Positions 35,016 through 44,650 of a stretch of 56,720 nucleotides of DNA are shown in pieces. Origin of the DNA: JBKEAJ01 sp047974415 (lineage in GTDB: Bacteria; Bacteroidota; Bacteroidia; Bacteroidales; Prolixibacteraceae); NCBI GenBank assembly GCA_047974415.1, contig JBKECH010000005.1, forward strand, positions 1 through 56,720. The letters are read 5' to 3'. The translations under genes and the position numbers were made by a program. The notes beneath the pieces are model-generated. The model saw only the letters and a list, made by a program, of their open reading frames with translations. It made no database searches and was not told the DNA's origin. Numbering within the stretch: the stretch's first letter is position 1; the number at the start of each line of letters is the position of its first letter.

Positions 35016-36158
35016 ATGTCAAAAAGAGATTATTATGAAGTCCTAGGTGTAAGCAAAGATGCTAGTACTGACGAACTGAAAAAGGCTTACAGAAAGTTAG
35101 CTATAAAATATCATCCCGATAAAAACCCAGGCGACAAGGAAGCGGAGCTTAAGTTTAAAGAAGCTGCCGAGGCCTATGATGTGCTAAGTACACCAGAGAA
35201 AAAACAGCGTTACGACCAGTTTGGACATTCAGGAATGGGTGGTCAGAGTGGTGGTTTTGGCGGTGGTTTCGGTGGAGGAGGGATGGATATGGACGACATA
35301 TTCAACATGTTTGGCGACTTGTTTGGAGGCAGGCGAGGGGGTAGCACTCGTGGAGCAAGGCAGTCGCAGGGTTCTGATTTGCGAGTTAGAGTAAAGGTAA
35401 ACCTCAAGGATGTGCTGAACGGTGTTGAGAAGAAGCTTAAAATACGCAAAAAGGTAAAATGTACAAACTGTGCAGGCTCTGGTGCAAAGGGTTCGAAGAC
35501 CACTACTTGTAGCACCTGTAACGGACATGGGCAGATAGAAAGAGTTACCCAAACTATTCTCGGAGCCATGCGCACAGCTTCAATATGTCCATCTTGTGGT
35601 GGCGATGGCAAAATAATAATAGACAAGTGTACATCTTGTCATGGCGAAGGTGTTGTCCAAGCAGAAGAAATAGTAACAGTGAATATTCCTGCTGGCGTTG
35701 GAGAAGGGATGCAGATGAGCATTACTGGCAAAGGGAATGCTGGACGTCATAATGGTATCCCTGGCGACTTGATTGTTGCCATCGAAGAAGAAAAGGATTC
35801 AAAATTGGAACGCGATGGTAAAAATGTTATATATCAGCTTAGGATGTCCTTTTTAGACTTAGTGCTTGGAGCTCAAACAGAAATCCCAACTATAGAAGGA
35901 GCTGTAAATATCACAGTAGAGGCAGGTACGCAACCAGACAAGATATTGAGACTGAAAGGCAAGGGCCTTCCCGAGGTAAACTCTAGGTCTAAAGCTCGAG
36001 GCGACTTATTGATAAGGGTCGTCGGAGTAGTCCCTAAAAAGATCTCAGACAGCGAAAGGGAAGCTCTAGAAAAATTAAAAGAGTCTCCCAGCTTCGAGGT
36101 CAGTCCAGACGATACTGGCAAAAGCTTCTTCGACAATCTGAAAGATATGTTTAGCTGA
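35016..36158 (+). CDS. dnaJ: Chaperone protein DnaJ
   Basis: Hsp40 co-chaperone of 380 residues that stimulates DnaK ATPase activity. It has an N-terminal J domain (1-70) with HPD in KYHPDKNPGD, then a Gly/Phe-rich linker (about 72-100). Four zinc-binding CxxCxGxG repeats follow at about 149-210 (CTNCAGSG, CSTCNGHG, CPSCGGDG, CTSCHGEG), then the C-terminal peptide-binding domains. All elements of a type I DnaJ are intact. It forms an operon with grpE. Confidence 0.97.
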   Translation: MSKRDYYEVLGVSKDASTDELKKAYRKLAIKYHPDKNPGDKEAELKFKEAAEAYDVLSTPEKKQRYDQFGHSGMGGQSGGFGGGFGGGGMDMDDIFNMFGDLFGGRRGGSTRGARQSQGSDLRVRVKVNLKDVLNGVEKKLKIRKKVKCTNCAGSGAKGSKTTTCSTCNGHGQIERVTQTILGAMRTASICPSCGGDGKIIIDKCTSCHGEGVVQAEEIVTVNIPAGVGEGMQMSITGKGNAGRHNGIPGDLIVAIEEEKDSKLERDGKNVIYQLRMSFLDLVLGAQTEIPTIEGAVNITVEAGTQPDKILRLKGKGLPEVNSRSKARGDLLIRVVGVVPKKISDSEREALEKLKESPSFEVSPDDTGKSFFDNLKDMFS

Positions 36159-36267
36159 ACGTAATATTCTGTGTAAAGTTGCGTTTCTAGTTTATTGATT
36201 TATCTCTCAGAGAAGTTGTAAGTTCCTTTTTTGAAAGAAGAAGTTAGTTCGTTTGTTTAAAAGTTTG

Positions 36268-36275
36268 TACATTTG
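36268..36275 (+). promoter_or_regulatory. -7 box of bamD
   Basis: TACATTTG fits TAnnTTTG. It ends 6 bp before the GTG at 36282, so the message would be nearly leaderless. A TTG at 36273 lies inside the box and is therefore not a plausible start. Confidence 0.5.
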
Positions 36276-36281
36276 CGCATT

Positions 36282-37103
36282 GTGAAAAAAAAGATAAACA
36301 TATTATTGTTGCTAGTGGTGTCGACCCTAATTTTTGGGTCGTGTAAGAGCAGATACCAAACTGTGCTAGAAAGCACAGACTACGAGTATAAATTCAAAGT
36401 TGCTAAAGAGTACTACGACCAAGGAGATTACGCTCGTTCTGGCGAATTGTTTAAAGATGTTCTCAATGCATATCGAGGGACAAGCAAAATGGAAGAAGTG
36501 TATTACTATTATGCCTATAGCTGCTTCAATAGGAAAATGTATCTTTTGGCAAATCAGCATTTTAGGATGCTGTTTGTCCAAAACCCACAGAGCCAGTACG
36601 CCGAGGAGGCCATGTATCTTGCTGGCTATAGTCTCTATGAATTATCTCCAAGTGTAAGACTAGAACAATCAATAACTCAAGAATGTGTCGATGCAATGGA
36701 ATTGTTTATTAACGCCTACCCTAATAGCCGGAAGGTCAACGATGCACGCAACATTATTGCGGAGATGCAAGATAAATTGGTGGACAAGTCATATTTGTCA
36801 GCCGAGTTGTATTACAACATGGAGAGATATAAGGCATCCGTAATAGCAATAAAAAATTCATTGAAAGAGTACCCAAATACCAAATATAGGGAAAAGATGA
36901 TGTACATGCTTGTTAAAGCAGCATACCTTTATGCTGATAATAGCGTGCCTGAACAACAAGCGAAAAGGATGTCAATGGCAATGGACGAATACTTTGCCTT
37001 TGTCGACGAGTTCCCAAACAGCCAATATCGCAAAGAACTAGATAAATACGAGTCTCGTATGGGCAAATGGGTGCATGTCGATGAAGAGGACCTACAAGAC
37101 TAA
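36282..37103 (+). CDS. bamD: Outer-membrane assembly lipoprotein BamD
   Basis: Lipoprotein of 273 residues of the Bam complex that inserts beta-barrel proteins into the outer membrane. The signal sequence ends in lipobox FGSC (Cys21). The body is tetratricopeptide-like helices: YKFKVAKEYYDQGDYARSGELFKDVL, YYYAYSCFNRKMYLLANQHF, YAEEAMYLAGYSLYELSP. This is the YfiO/BamD fold. Start at GTG 36282 is chosen over an upstream TTG. It leads the conserved run bamD-rpoZ-coaBC-porD-like-recN. Confidence 0.9.
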   Translation: MKKKINILLLLVVSTLIFGSCKSRYQTVLESTDYEYKFKVAKEYYDQGDYARSGELFKDVLNAYRGTSKMEEVYYYYAYSCFNRKMYLLANQHFRMLFVQNPQSQYAEEAMYLAGYSLYELSPSVRLEQSITQECVDAMELFINAYPNSRKVNDARNIIAEMQDKLVDKSYLSAELYYNMERYKASVIAIKNSLKEYPNTKYREKMMYMLVKAAYLYADNSVPEQQAKRMSMAMDEYFAFVDEFPNSQYRKELDKYESRMGKWVHVDEEDLQD

Positions 37104-37129
37104 GTGAAAAAGAATAAAACAAAAAAATA

Positions 37130-37468
37130 ATGGACGTTAGAAAAATTAAAGCTGACACTACAACCGTTTCTCGTAATACTTCTGATTTAGAAAAAGGCAC
37201 AGGGAATATCTATGAGACTATTGCTATTCTTGGGAAACGAGCCGATCAAATAAGCTCAGATATTAAGGAGGAGCTGACACAAAAGTTACAAGACTTTGCA
37301 ACAGCAACAGACAGCCTTGAAGAGGTCTTTGAGAATAAAGAGCAAATAGAAATATCGAAGTTTTACGAACGTCTACCAAAGCCTGTATTAATAGCTTTTC
37401 AGGAGTACATGGACGAGCAGATTTATTATAGAAATACTTCAAAAGACAAAAATTCTGATTTGAATTAA
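37130..37468 (+). CDS. rpoZ: RNA polymerase omega subunit (Bacteroidetes Rpb6-like type)
   Basis: Small protein of 112 residues matching the omega subunit of Bacteroidetes RNA polymerase, which stabilises the beta' subunit. The conserved core is GNIYETIAILGKRADQISSDIKEEL (about 25-49), and LPKPVLIAFQEYMDEQIYYR comes near the C-terminus. It lies 26 bp after bamD and 18 bp before coaBC, in a run that is conserved in the phylum. It is much diverged from E. coli RpoZ. Confidence 0.88.
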   Translation: MDVRKIKADTTTVSRNTSDLEKGTGNIYETIAILGKRADQISSDIKEELTQKLQDFATATDSLEEVFENKEQIEISKFYERLPKPVLIAFQEYMDEQIYYRNTSKDKNSDLN

Positions 37469-37486
37469 TTTATATCATTTGTGCCC

Positions 37487-38707
37487 ATGAGAATAAGAGG
37501 CAAAAAGATAATATTAGCAATTACAGGAAGCATAGCAGCGTACAAAGCAGCTGTGCTTTCTCGTTTGTTAATCAAAGAAGGAGCCGAACTCCAAGTGTTG
37601 ATGACAGACGCTGGGAAGAAGTTTATTTCGCCTGTAACATTGGCTGCAATATCGGGCAAGCCTGTGGAATCAGAGTTTTTTGCCAATGACAATGGCGAGT
37701 GGCATTCTCATGTGGAAATGGGACAATGGGCAGATTTGATGCTTATTGCTCCTGCAACAGCAACAACAATATCGAAAATGGCAATGGGTCTTGCCGATAA
37801 CCTAATTATTGCAACCTATCTCACAAATACCGCTCCTGTTGTGCTCTGCCCCGCAATGGAACCACACATGTATGCTCATCCTTCTACTATTAGCAACATC
37901 ACAACTTTAAAAAATCATGGTGTCGAAATTATCGAACCAGCAGAAGGCGAAATGGTCAGCGGAGTAATTGGGAAAGGACGCATGCAGGAGCCCGAACATA
38001 TAGTTGATAGAATCTGTTGCCTGTTGTGTGCTCCTCAAAGGCTTGAAGGAAAGTGTTTTGTAGTAAATGCAGGTGCAACTGTCGAGAAAATTGACCCCGT
38101 TAGATTTATCTCCAACTTTTCGTCGGGACAAATGGGATGCGAAATCGCCGATGCATTGGCAAACGAGGGTGCAACAGTCACATTAGTACTCGGCAAAGCG
38201 AGTTTTAAGCCGAAATCTGACAAAATAAAAATCATAGATGTATTGTCGGCCGACGAAATGCGTGAAGCTACAATGACCAGTTTTGAAAATGCTTGTGGAG
38301 CGATATTCACAGCTGCAGTTGCAGACTATAAAAGCAAGCATATTGCCAAATCAAAAATAAAACGAGACGATTCTGTCTTAAGTATTGAATTATGTCCAAA
38401 TCCAGACATTGCTGCAGAACTAGGTAAAATCAAAGCAGATAAACTTCTAATAGGCTTTGCTCTAGAAACATCCAAAGGCATAGAAGAAGCGAAAAACAAA
38501 CTTCAAAAGAAGAATCTAGACCTAATAGTTTTAAATTCTTTGCAAAATAAGGATGCAGGCTTTGATAAAAATACAAATAGAGTTACTTTTATAGACTCAA
38601 ATTCCAATATTGTAGAGTTTGATACTAAAACAAAGGCAGAAGTGGCAAAAGATATAGTTGAATATGTTTGCAATGTTTTTTCACGACCTACTATTAATGG
38701 CTCTTAA
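37487..38707 (+). CDS. coaBC: Bifunctional phosphopantothenoylcysteine synthetase/decarboxylase
   Basis: Coenzyme A biosynthesis enzyme of 406 residues. The N-terminal CoaC flavoprotein domain starts with KKIILAITGSIAAYKAA and carries the catalytic His in HSHVEMGQWADLMLIAPATA (about 69-88), followed by the PXMNXXMW-like region VVLCPAMEPHMYAHP. The C-terminal CoaB domain starts at about residue 185, with NAGATVEKIDPVRFISNFSSG for nucleotide binding. ATG 37487 is favoured; a GTG two codons upstream is possible. Confidence 0.96.
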   Translation: MRIRGKKIILAITGSIAAYKAAVLSRLLIKEGAELQVLMTDAGKKFISPVTLAAISGKPVESEFFANDNGEWHSHVEMGQWADLMLIAPATATTISKMAMGLADNLIIATYLTNTAPVVLCPAMEPHMYAHPSTISNITTLKNHGVEIIEPAEGEMVSGVIGKGRMQEPEHIVDRICCLLCAPQRLEGKCFVVNAGATVEKIDPVRFISNFSSGQMGCEIADALANEGATVTLVLGKASFKPKSDKIKIIDVLSADEMREATMTSFENACGAIFTAAVADYKSKHIAKSKIKRDDSVLSIELCPNPDIAAELGKIKADKLLIGFALETSKGIEEAKNKLQKKNLDLIVLNSLQNKDAGFDKNTNRVTFIDSNSNIVEFDTKTKAEVAKDIVEYVCNVFSRPTINGS

Positions 38708-38739
38708 TATGAAATGAGCCAAAGGAGAACTAGCGTACA

Positions 38740-38790
38740 ATGGGGAATAATTAAATTGGCGAGATACAGTGGCAACTAGACAAAATATAA
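38740..38790 (+). repeat. Repeat module E, copy 2, before the PorD-like gene
   Basis: AAATTGGCGAGATACAG and TGGCAACTAGACAAAA match 28611-28648. The module ends a few bases before the ATG at 38796, echoing the start-codon position of module B. Confidence 0.6.
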
Positions 38791-38795
38791 AAGAC

Positions 38796-39728
38796 ATGAC
38801 TAAATTCGGTAAAATATCACTCTTTGCAGGATGCGTTTTATCATTGTTGGCGTTGTGCTATAGTGTTGGTGCGCAGGAGTTTAGGTGTAGTGTGTCGGTA
38901 ACAGGCACAGAGGCGATACGAAATGTCGGTCCCGATTTTTTCAGAACTATGCAGAATGACATCAGCGATTTTATAAACAATAGAATTTGGACAAGCGATG
39001 TTTTTCAAGCCCAAGAGCAGATTGACTGTAGTATCTATATAATATTGGATCAACAAAATGGCTCAGATGATTTCTCGGGGAGCATAAGAGTCCAATCTAG
39101 ACGACCAATTTTCAACTCGACATACCAATCGGTATTGCTAAATATAAACGACGAGAATTTTAACGTTAAATATGTGCCAAATACCACTCTGGAATACGAC
39201 GAGAATGGTAGTAGTCGCGATAATCTTGTCAATATTATTGCATTCTATGCATATATGATACTCGGATATGATTATGATAGTTTTTCGCTGAAAGGAGGTT
39301 CGGAGTTTTACCAAAAGGCACGAACCGTTGTGAATAATGCGCAGAGTCTCGGAAAACCAGGCTGGACATCATCTGACAGGAAAAGCCGATATTGGTTTGT
39401 GGAAAACCTTACAAATGGATCGTATACGGGCTTTCGAGAAAGCATGTATGAGTATCATCGCTTGGGACTTGATGTTATGGATTCTAAACCCGACGAAGGG
39501 CGACAAAAAATAACAGAATCATTGGCAGGCATACAAGACGTTTTTAATACTCGCACTGGGCTGTATTGCATGCAGGTGTTTTTTAGCACAAAAGCCGAAG
39601 AACTGGTTAGTATCTACGAGAAATCTTCGGGCGAACAGCAACGAAAGGTATATCAAATATTAACAGAGTGCGACCCTGCAAATGCACGCAAATACGACAA
39701 GATTCTCAATAACGCTAATAATTATTAA
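38796..39728 (+). CDS. PorD-like periplasmic protein (DUF4835 family)
   Basis: Exported protein of 310 residues. It has a signal peptide (1-27, ending near VGAQ), then EFRCSVSVTGTEAIRNVGPDFFRTMQNDISDFIN, the N-terminal signature of the DUF4835 family. The Porphyromonas member, PorD, is linked to the type IX secretion system. DSFSLKGGSEFYQKA and GWTSSDRKSRYWFVENL are further conserved parts. The position between coaBC and recN is typical. A start at 38769 would lie inside a dispersed repeat, so 38796 is preferred. The link to secretion is from family knowledge only; no other type IX gene was seen here. Confidence 0.78.
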   Translation: MTKFGKISLFAGCVLSLLALCYSVGAQEFRCSVSVTGTEAIRNVGPDFFRTMQNDISDFINNRIWTSDVFQAQEQIDCSIYIILDQQNGSDDFSGSIRVQSRRPIFNSTYQSVLLNINDENFNVKYVPNTTLEYDENGSSRDNLVNIIAFYAYMILGYDYDSFSLKGGSEFYQKARTVVNNAQSLGKPGWTSSDRKSRYWFVENLTNGSYTGFRESMYEYHRLGLDVMDSKPDEGRQKITESLAGIQDVFNTRTGLYCMQVFFSTKAEELVSIYEKSSGEQQRKVYQILTECDPANARKYDKILNNANNY

Positions 39729-39745
39729 TATTTCAAAGAACAAAA

Positions 39746-41416
39746 GTGTTACAATCTCTAGAAGTAAATAATTACGCATTAATTGAAAGAACAGAAATTT
39801 CTTTTGAGCGTGGGCTTACTGTTATCACAGGAGAAACAGGCGCAGGAAAGTCTATCCTGTTAGGGGCATTGTCTCTAATACTTGGAGAAAGGGCTGACAC
39901 GTCGGCAATTAGCGACAAATCAAAAAAGTGTGTTGTCGAAGCTTCCTTTAAGCTCGAAAGCTTAAACCTTAAGGCATTTTTTGCCGATAAGGATATTGAC
40001 TATATGGACATAACAACAATCCGACGAGAAATATCAGCAGAAGGCAAGTCAAGGGCCTTTGTAAATGACACTCCCGTGAATTTAAATTGCTTGAAAGAGC
40101 TTGGAGGAAGATTAATAGACTTGCACTCTCAACACCAGAATTTGAATTTGGGCGATTCTGAATTTCAGTTAGCAGTTCTTGATAGTCTGGCAGAAAACCA
40201 TTCCCTATTAAATACATATAAAGAGAAGTATGTAGTTTATAAAGCTAAGAAAAATGCTTTGGGCAGAATACTCAAGGAGCGTGACAAAAGCCTTGAAAAC
40301 GAGGGGTATATAAGGTTTCAGTATAATCAACTTGCTCAGATAAAAATTAATAGCTCCGATTTTGAAGAGCTTGAGCAAGAAATGAACATAATGTCTAATG
40401 CTGAAGAGATAAAACAAGCATTGGCGGAGGCAAATAATGCTCTTGACAACGAAGACTCTGGAGCTTCAGCATCCTTAAATCTGGCTCTATGTAGGTTGGA
40501 TAAGCTGGCAGCATATTCTCCCAAATTGTCGGACTTGACAGAACGCATTAATGGAGCGCTGATAGAAGTGCAGGACATAGTCTCCGAAATAGATTCATTG
40601 AACAGCAATATCGAATACGACTCTAACGAACTAGACAAATGCAGAGACACAATAGATCTTGTCAATTCTATGTTGCATAAACATAAGGTCGGCAGCATTA
40701 GTGAACTGATTGCAATTAGAGAACAGCATCAAAGCTCCTTGAGCCTAATAGAAAATTTCGACTTAGCATTAGACGAAGCTCAGAAAGAGCTAGAAACAGC
40801 ATCTAAAGACTTGGATAAAATCTCGTCCGAGCTTACAAAAAGCAGGAAATCTAAGGTGAAAGAATTAGAGAAAGTTGTGCTTGATGGGCTCTTTGAGTTG
40901 TCTATGCAAAATTCTGTTTTTCAGGTTAATGTGTCAAAAATTGATGGATATACAGAGATGGGGCAGGATGCGGTCAGTTTTTTGTTCTCAGCTAACAGAG
41001 GGGTAGCACCTCAAGAAATATCAAAAATAGCATCAGGAGGAGAATTGTCAAGATTTATGCTCTGTATAAAATTGGCAATGAACAAGGAAGGTAGCATACC
41101 AACAATTATCTTCGACGAAATAGATACTGGTATTTCTGGAGACGTAGCCCTAAAGATGGGAAAATTAATAAAAGCGCTATCTCAAAAGGTGCAGGTTATA
41201 AATATTACTCATCTACCTCAAATAGCTGCCTATTCAGACCATCACTGGTTTGTATTTAAATACCACAAGTCTAGTCAAAATAAAGATTTTTCTGGCATTG
41301 AGCAGCTTAATGAAGAGAGGCGAATTGTAGAAATAGCAAAAATGCTTTCGGGCGATCCTCCTTCGGAAGCAGCTAAAGACAATGCAAAGTCGCTATTATC
41401 AATGTGTACAATGTAA
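39746..41416 (+). CDS. recN: DNA repair protein RecN
   Basis: SMC-like ATPase of 556 residues in double-strand-break repair. Walker A is GETGAGKS (29-36). QHQNLNLG (the family Q-loop region) follows, then a long coiled coil (about 155-365). The ABC signature SGGELSRFML (about 430-439) and Walker B with IIFDEIDTGISG (about 452-463) complete the head. It starts with GTG, 17 bp after the PorD-like gene; the N-terminus MLQSLEVNNYALIE aligns well with other RecN proteins. Confidence 0.96.
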   Translation: MLQSLEVNNYALIERTEISFERGLTVITGETGAGKSILLGALSLILGERADTSAISDKSKKCVVEASFKLESLNLKAFFADKDIDYMDITTIRREISAEGKSRAFVNDTPVNLNCLKELGGRLIDLHSQHQNLNLGDSEFQLAVLDSLAENHSLLNTYKEKYVVYKAKKNALGRILKERDKSLENEGYIRFQYNQLAQIKINSSDFEELEQEMNIMSNAEEIKQALAEANNALDNEDSGASASLNLALCRLDKLAAYSPKLSDLTERINGALIEVQDIVSEIDSLNSNIEYDSNELDKCRDTIDLVNSMLHKHKVGSISELIAIREQHQSSLSLIENFDLALDEAQKELETASKDLDKISSELTKSRKSKVKELEKVVLDGLFELSMQNSVFQVNVSKIDGYTEMGQDAVSFLFSANRGVAPQEISKIASGGELSRFMLCIKLAMNKEGSIPTIIFDEIDTGISGDVALKMGKLIKALSQKVQVINITHLPQIAAYSDHHWFVFKYHKSSQNKDFSGIEQLNEERRIVEIAKMLSGDPPSEAAKDNAKSLLSMCTM

Positions 41417-41437
41417 ATTAAATTAATATCCAAATCA

Positions 41438-43573
41438 ATGAAAAAACTATTATTACTACTGTTGCCAGCTGTAATGCTGTGTAGTTCTGCGAGAGCCGAC
41501 GAAGGTATGTGGTTGTTGCCTCTTATCAAGAAATTGAATATCGACAAAATGCAAGAACTTGGTTGCGAGCTTTCTGCCGAAGATATTTACAACACCAACA
41601 ACGCAAGCCTGAAAGATGCCATCGTTGCCTTAGACCATGGCTCATGTACTGCCGAGCTTGTATCGAAGAAAGGCTTGCTACTTACAAATCATCATTGTGG
41701 ATATGGCGAGATACAGGCACATAGCAGTGTAGAGCATGACTATTTGAAAAATGGGTTTTGGGCAAAATCGCTCAAAGAAGAATTGCCAAATCCTGACAAA
41801 ACTGTTACTTTTCTTATCAGAGTAGAAGATGTGACTGAAAAAATTAACGACGCAATGAGCAATGTTGATAAGGACAAGTATGCTGTCGCTAACCTTGTTA
41901 ATGATCTTGTTTCCAGTGCAACCGAAAATAACAAATATACCGCCGAGGTAATACCAATGTTCGAGGGCAATCAGTACTTTATGTTTGTCTACATAACATA
42001 CAAAGACATACGATTGGTGGGAGCTCCACCATCGTCGATAGGGAAATTTGGTGCCGATACCGACAACTGGATGTGGCCTCGTCATACAGGCGACTTTAGT
42101 ATGTTCAGAATATACACTGCTCCCGATGGCTCGCCTGCTGAATACTCCGAGGACAACATCCCTTACAATGCACCTTATCATTTGCCAATTTCAATAGAAG
42201 GAGTTAAAAACGGCGATTACACAATGGTGCTGGGATATCCAGGCTCGACAGACAGATACGCTACTTCCTTCGAGGTAGAAAATACCAGAGACTATATCAA
42301 CTCGGTACGCGAGGAAGTTAGAGCAAAAAAGCTTGAAATCCTTAGCAAGTATATGAGCACAAGCGATAAAGCACGAATTCAGTACGCATCGAAGTACGCA
42401 CGAAGTTCTAACTACTATAAATATAGTATTGGACAAAACAAAGGGATTGAAAATTTAGACGTACTAGGAAAGAAAGAAGACCTTGAAAAAAGATTGACAG
42501 ACTGGATAAATGAATCCTCTGAAAGGAAAGAAAAATACGGAGAAGCCTTAACTCTGATAAAAGATTACTACTCAGATACTGATAAATCGGCAGCGCAAAC
42601 CTACCTTGCAGAAACATTGCTAAGTGGACCTGAAGCGTTTAGGATGGGACGCTCAATGTCTACCGTTGTCAATATGCTGAAAGCTAGCGAGGAAGGAAGT
42701 TCAGAACAGACCAAAGAACTAGCGCAGAAGCAAAAAGATGGACTCCCAGAGATTTTTAAAGACTATGACATGGAGACTGATAAAAAGGTAGCCGTAGAGT
42801 TGATGAAAATTTACATGAGTAATGTAAACCCTAAATATTATCCAGAATTTGTAAAATCAATCGCTAAAAAATATAAAGGAAATGTTCAAAAATATTTTGA
42901 CAAGGCATATGCCAACTCTTTTGTAGTAGACCAAGACAAGGCCAGAGCTTTTCTTGATAATCCGACTGTTAAGGCAGCAAACAAAGATGTATTTATTTCA
43001 GTGTCGAAAGATATAACTGATGCATACAGAATGACTCGCGGAGAAGGGCAAGAGCTTATGCTTGCTCGCAACCAGCTCTTGGCAGCGCTTATGGAAATGG
43101 ATAGCGACAAGAGTTTTTATCCTGATGCCAACAGTACTATGCGATTGACATACGGCACGGTAGGTAGCTATGAGCCTCGCGATGCAGTGGAGTATAAATA
43201 TTTCACAACCCATAAGGGCTACCTTGAAAAAGAAATTCCTGGCGACACAGAATTTGATGTTAAGCCTCGGATGAAACAACTGTTAATGGATAAAGATTTT
43301 GGCAGATATGCTGATGAAAATGGCGATTTGCGTATATGTTTTATCTCAAACAATGATATTACAGGAGGAAACTCAGGAAGCCCTGTTATAAATGGCAAAG
43401 GACAACTAGTAGGATTGGCATTCGATGGAAACTGGGAGGCTATGAGTGGAGATATAGCATTCGAACCAGAATTGCAAAGATGTATAAATGTCGACATCCG
43501 CTTTGTCCTCTGGATAATAGACAAATATGCTGGAGCTCAGAATATTATCGACGAAATGACAATAATCAATTAA
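41438..43573 (+). CDS. dpp7: S46 family dipeptidyl peptidase, DPP7 type
   Basis: Periplasmic serine dipeptidyl peptidase of 711 residues. It has a signal peptide (1-20). The catalytic His is in TNHHCGYGE (His86 likely), the Asp is in DTDNWMWPRHTGDF, and Ser646 is in TGGNSGSPV. Between the halves of the chymotrypsin fold lies the helical domain typical of S46. Eighteen residues after the serine is Gly664, which corresponds to Gly673 in family numbering. That glycine marks DPP7, which prefers hydrophobic or bulky residues at P1. It is downstream of recN by 21 bp. A second S46 enzyme is at 53.1 kb. Confidence 0.9.
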   Translation: MKKLLLLLLPAVMLCSSARADEGMWLLPLIKKLNIDKMQELGCELSAEDIYNTNNASLKDAIVALDHGSCTAELVSKKGLLLTNHHCGYGEIQAHSSVEHDYLKNGFWAKSLKEELPNPDKTVTFLIRVEDVTEKINDAMSNVDKDKYAVANLVNDLVSSATENNKYTAEVIPMFEGNQYFMFVYITYKDIRLVGAPPSSIGKFGADTDNWMWPRHTGDFSMFRIYTAPDGSPAEYSEDNIPYNAPYHLPISIEGVKNGDYTMVLGYPGSTDRYATSFEVENTRDYINSVREEVRAKKLEILSKYMSTSDKARIQYASKYARSSNYYKYSIGQNKGIENLDVLGKKEDLEKRLTDWINESSERKEKYGEALTLIKDYYSDTDKSAAQTYLAETLLSGPEAFRMGRSMSTVVNMLKASEEGSSEQTKELAQKQKDGLPEIFKDYDMETDKKVAVELMKIYMSNVNPKYYPEFVKSIAKKYKGNVQKYFDKAYANSFVVDQDKARAFLDNPTVKAANKDVFISVSKDITDAYRMTRGEGQELMLARNQLLAALMEMDSDKSFYPDANSTMRLTYGTVGSYEPRDAVEYKYFTTHKGYLEKEIPGDTEFDVKPRMKQLLMDKDFGRYADENGDLRICFISNNDITGGNSGSPVINGKGQLVGLAFDGNWEAMSGDIAFEPELQRCINVDIRFVLWIIDKYAGAQNIIDEMTIIN

Positions 43574-43589
43574 TTAGGCTCCGTACATA

Positions 43590-44600
43590 ATGACGCTCTT
43601 TATAGGGCTACTGATATTGTTGCTTTATCTGCTTGGTCCTCGCCTAAGGACCAAGCAGATAAAGCATATCATTCCCAAATTAGATATAAACATCGATACT
43701 GTCGAAGCTTATATAAACTCCATAGAACGAGCGAAGGATACTAAAGACGACAATCAGGCACGAGTGCTTTGGACTGGTGTAGCAAAGCAAAAAACAGAGT
43801 GGGCTCTTTTATATCTACATGGATTTGCAGCCTCGTGGTACGACGGTTTTCCTATTAATGTAAACTTCGTCAGAGGTGCTTGTAACGCTTATTTTGCAAG
43901 ACTACCTGGGCACGGGCTAAAGGATCCAGACGCAATGCTGGAAATGACACCTCAGAACACTTATGAGGTAGCTAAGGAGGCCTTAGCAATAGCAAGTATG
44001 CTGGGTAATAAGGTGCTTATTATGGGCTGTTCTATGGGAGCTACTTTATCGCTCCAGCTAGCGGCAGACTTCCCAAGTATGGTGCACGGACTGATTTTAT
44101 ACTCTCCGAACATTAAGATTAATAACCCTGCAATGTCTTTACTTACAAAACCTTGGGGGCTTAGTGTGCTTAGGCGCATAGATGCAGGGAACTATCACTC
44201 TTGGCGTTCTGTACCCAGAGGCGATTATAGAAAATACTGCGATAAGACCTTTAGAAATGAGGCTATTGTGTATTTACAAAAGCTGATTGAGGAAACCATG
44301 ACCACTACAACCTTTAACAAGGTAGTTTGTCCAGTTTTTATGGGCTATTACTACAAAGATAAACAACATCAAGATACTACTGTTAAGGTAAGTGCAATGC
44401 TTGATATGTTCGACAAATTGTCTAGCCCTCTCGATAAGAAAGTTAAAGTAGCCTTTGCAAATGCCAATACTCATATTATCTGCAACTCGATGCGTTCGGG
44501 AGCCATTGAAGATGTTTATGAGGCAAGTGCAGATTTTGCCGTGAAGGTGCTTGGTATGGATTTGAATATGAGCAGTATGTCGAAATGGGTCCTTGACTAG
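43590..44600 (+). CDS. Alpha/beta hydrolase with N-terminal membrane helix
   Basis: Serine hydrolase of 336 residues with one N-terminal hydrophobic helix (3-16). The oxyanion region is LYLHGFAAS (74-82). The nucleophile is Ser148 in MGCSMGA, and a C-terminal His is in NTHIIC (about 296-301). FARLPGHGL shows the usual acyl-hydrolase turn. The fold fits lipases, esterases or monoacylglycerol-lipase-like enzymes, but the substrate is unknown. It follows dpp7 by 16 bp, so it may share its message. Confidence 0.85.
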   Translation: MTLFIGLLILLLYLLGPRLRTKQIKHIIPKLDINIDTVEAYINSIERAKDTKDDNQARVLWTGVAKQKTEWALLYLHGFAASWYDGFPINVNFVRGACNAYFARLPGHGLKDPDAMLEMTPQNTYEVAKEALAIASMLGNKVLIMGCSMGATLSLQLAADFPSMVHGLILYSPNIKINNPAMSLLTKPWGLSVLRRIDAGNYHSWRSVPRGDYRKYCDKTFRNEAIVYLQKLIEETMTTTTFNKVVCPVFMGYYYKDKQHQDTTVKVSAMLDMFDKLSSPLDKKVKVAFANANTHIICNSMRSGAIEDVYEASADFAVKVLGMDLNMSSMSKWVLD

Positions 44601-44613
44601 ACAAAAGTGATAT

Positions 44614-44644
44614 TTTGGAGCTATCGGACTTTTACTTATATTTG
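44614..44644 (+). promoter_or_regulatory. Promoter of metK
   Basis: TTTG (44614-44617), exactly 19 bp, then TATATTTG (44637-44644). This is a full match to TTTG-N19-TAnnTTTG. It implies a start near 44651 and a leader of about 165 nt. Confidence 0.85.
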
Positions 44645-44650
44645 CCTTCG

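Noticed and set aside
36273..36281. TTG start for bamD
   Set aside because: It falls within the likely -7 promoter box, and the GTG at 36282 gives a better lipoprotein signal.
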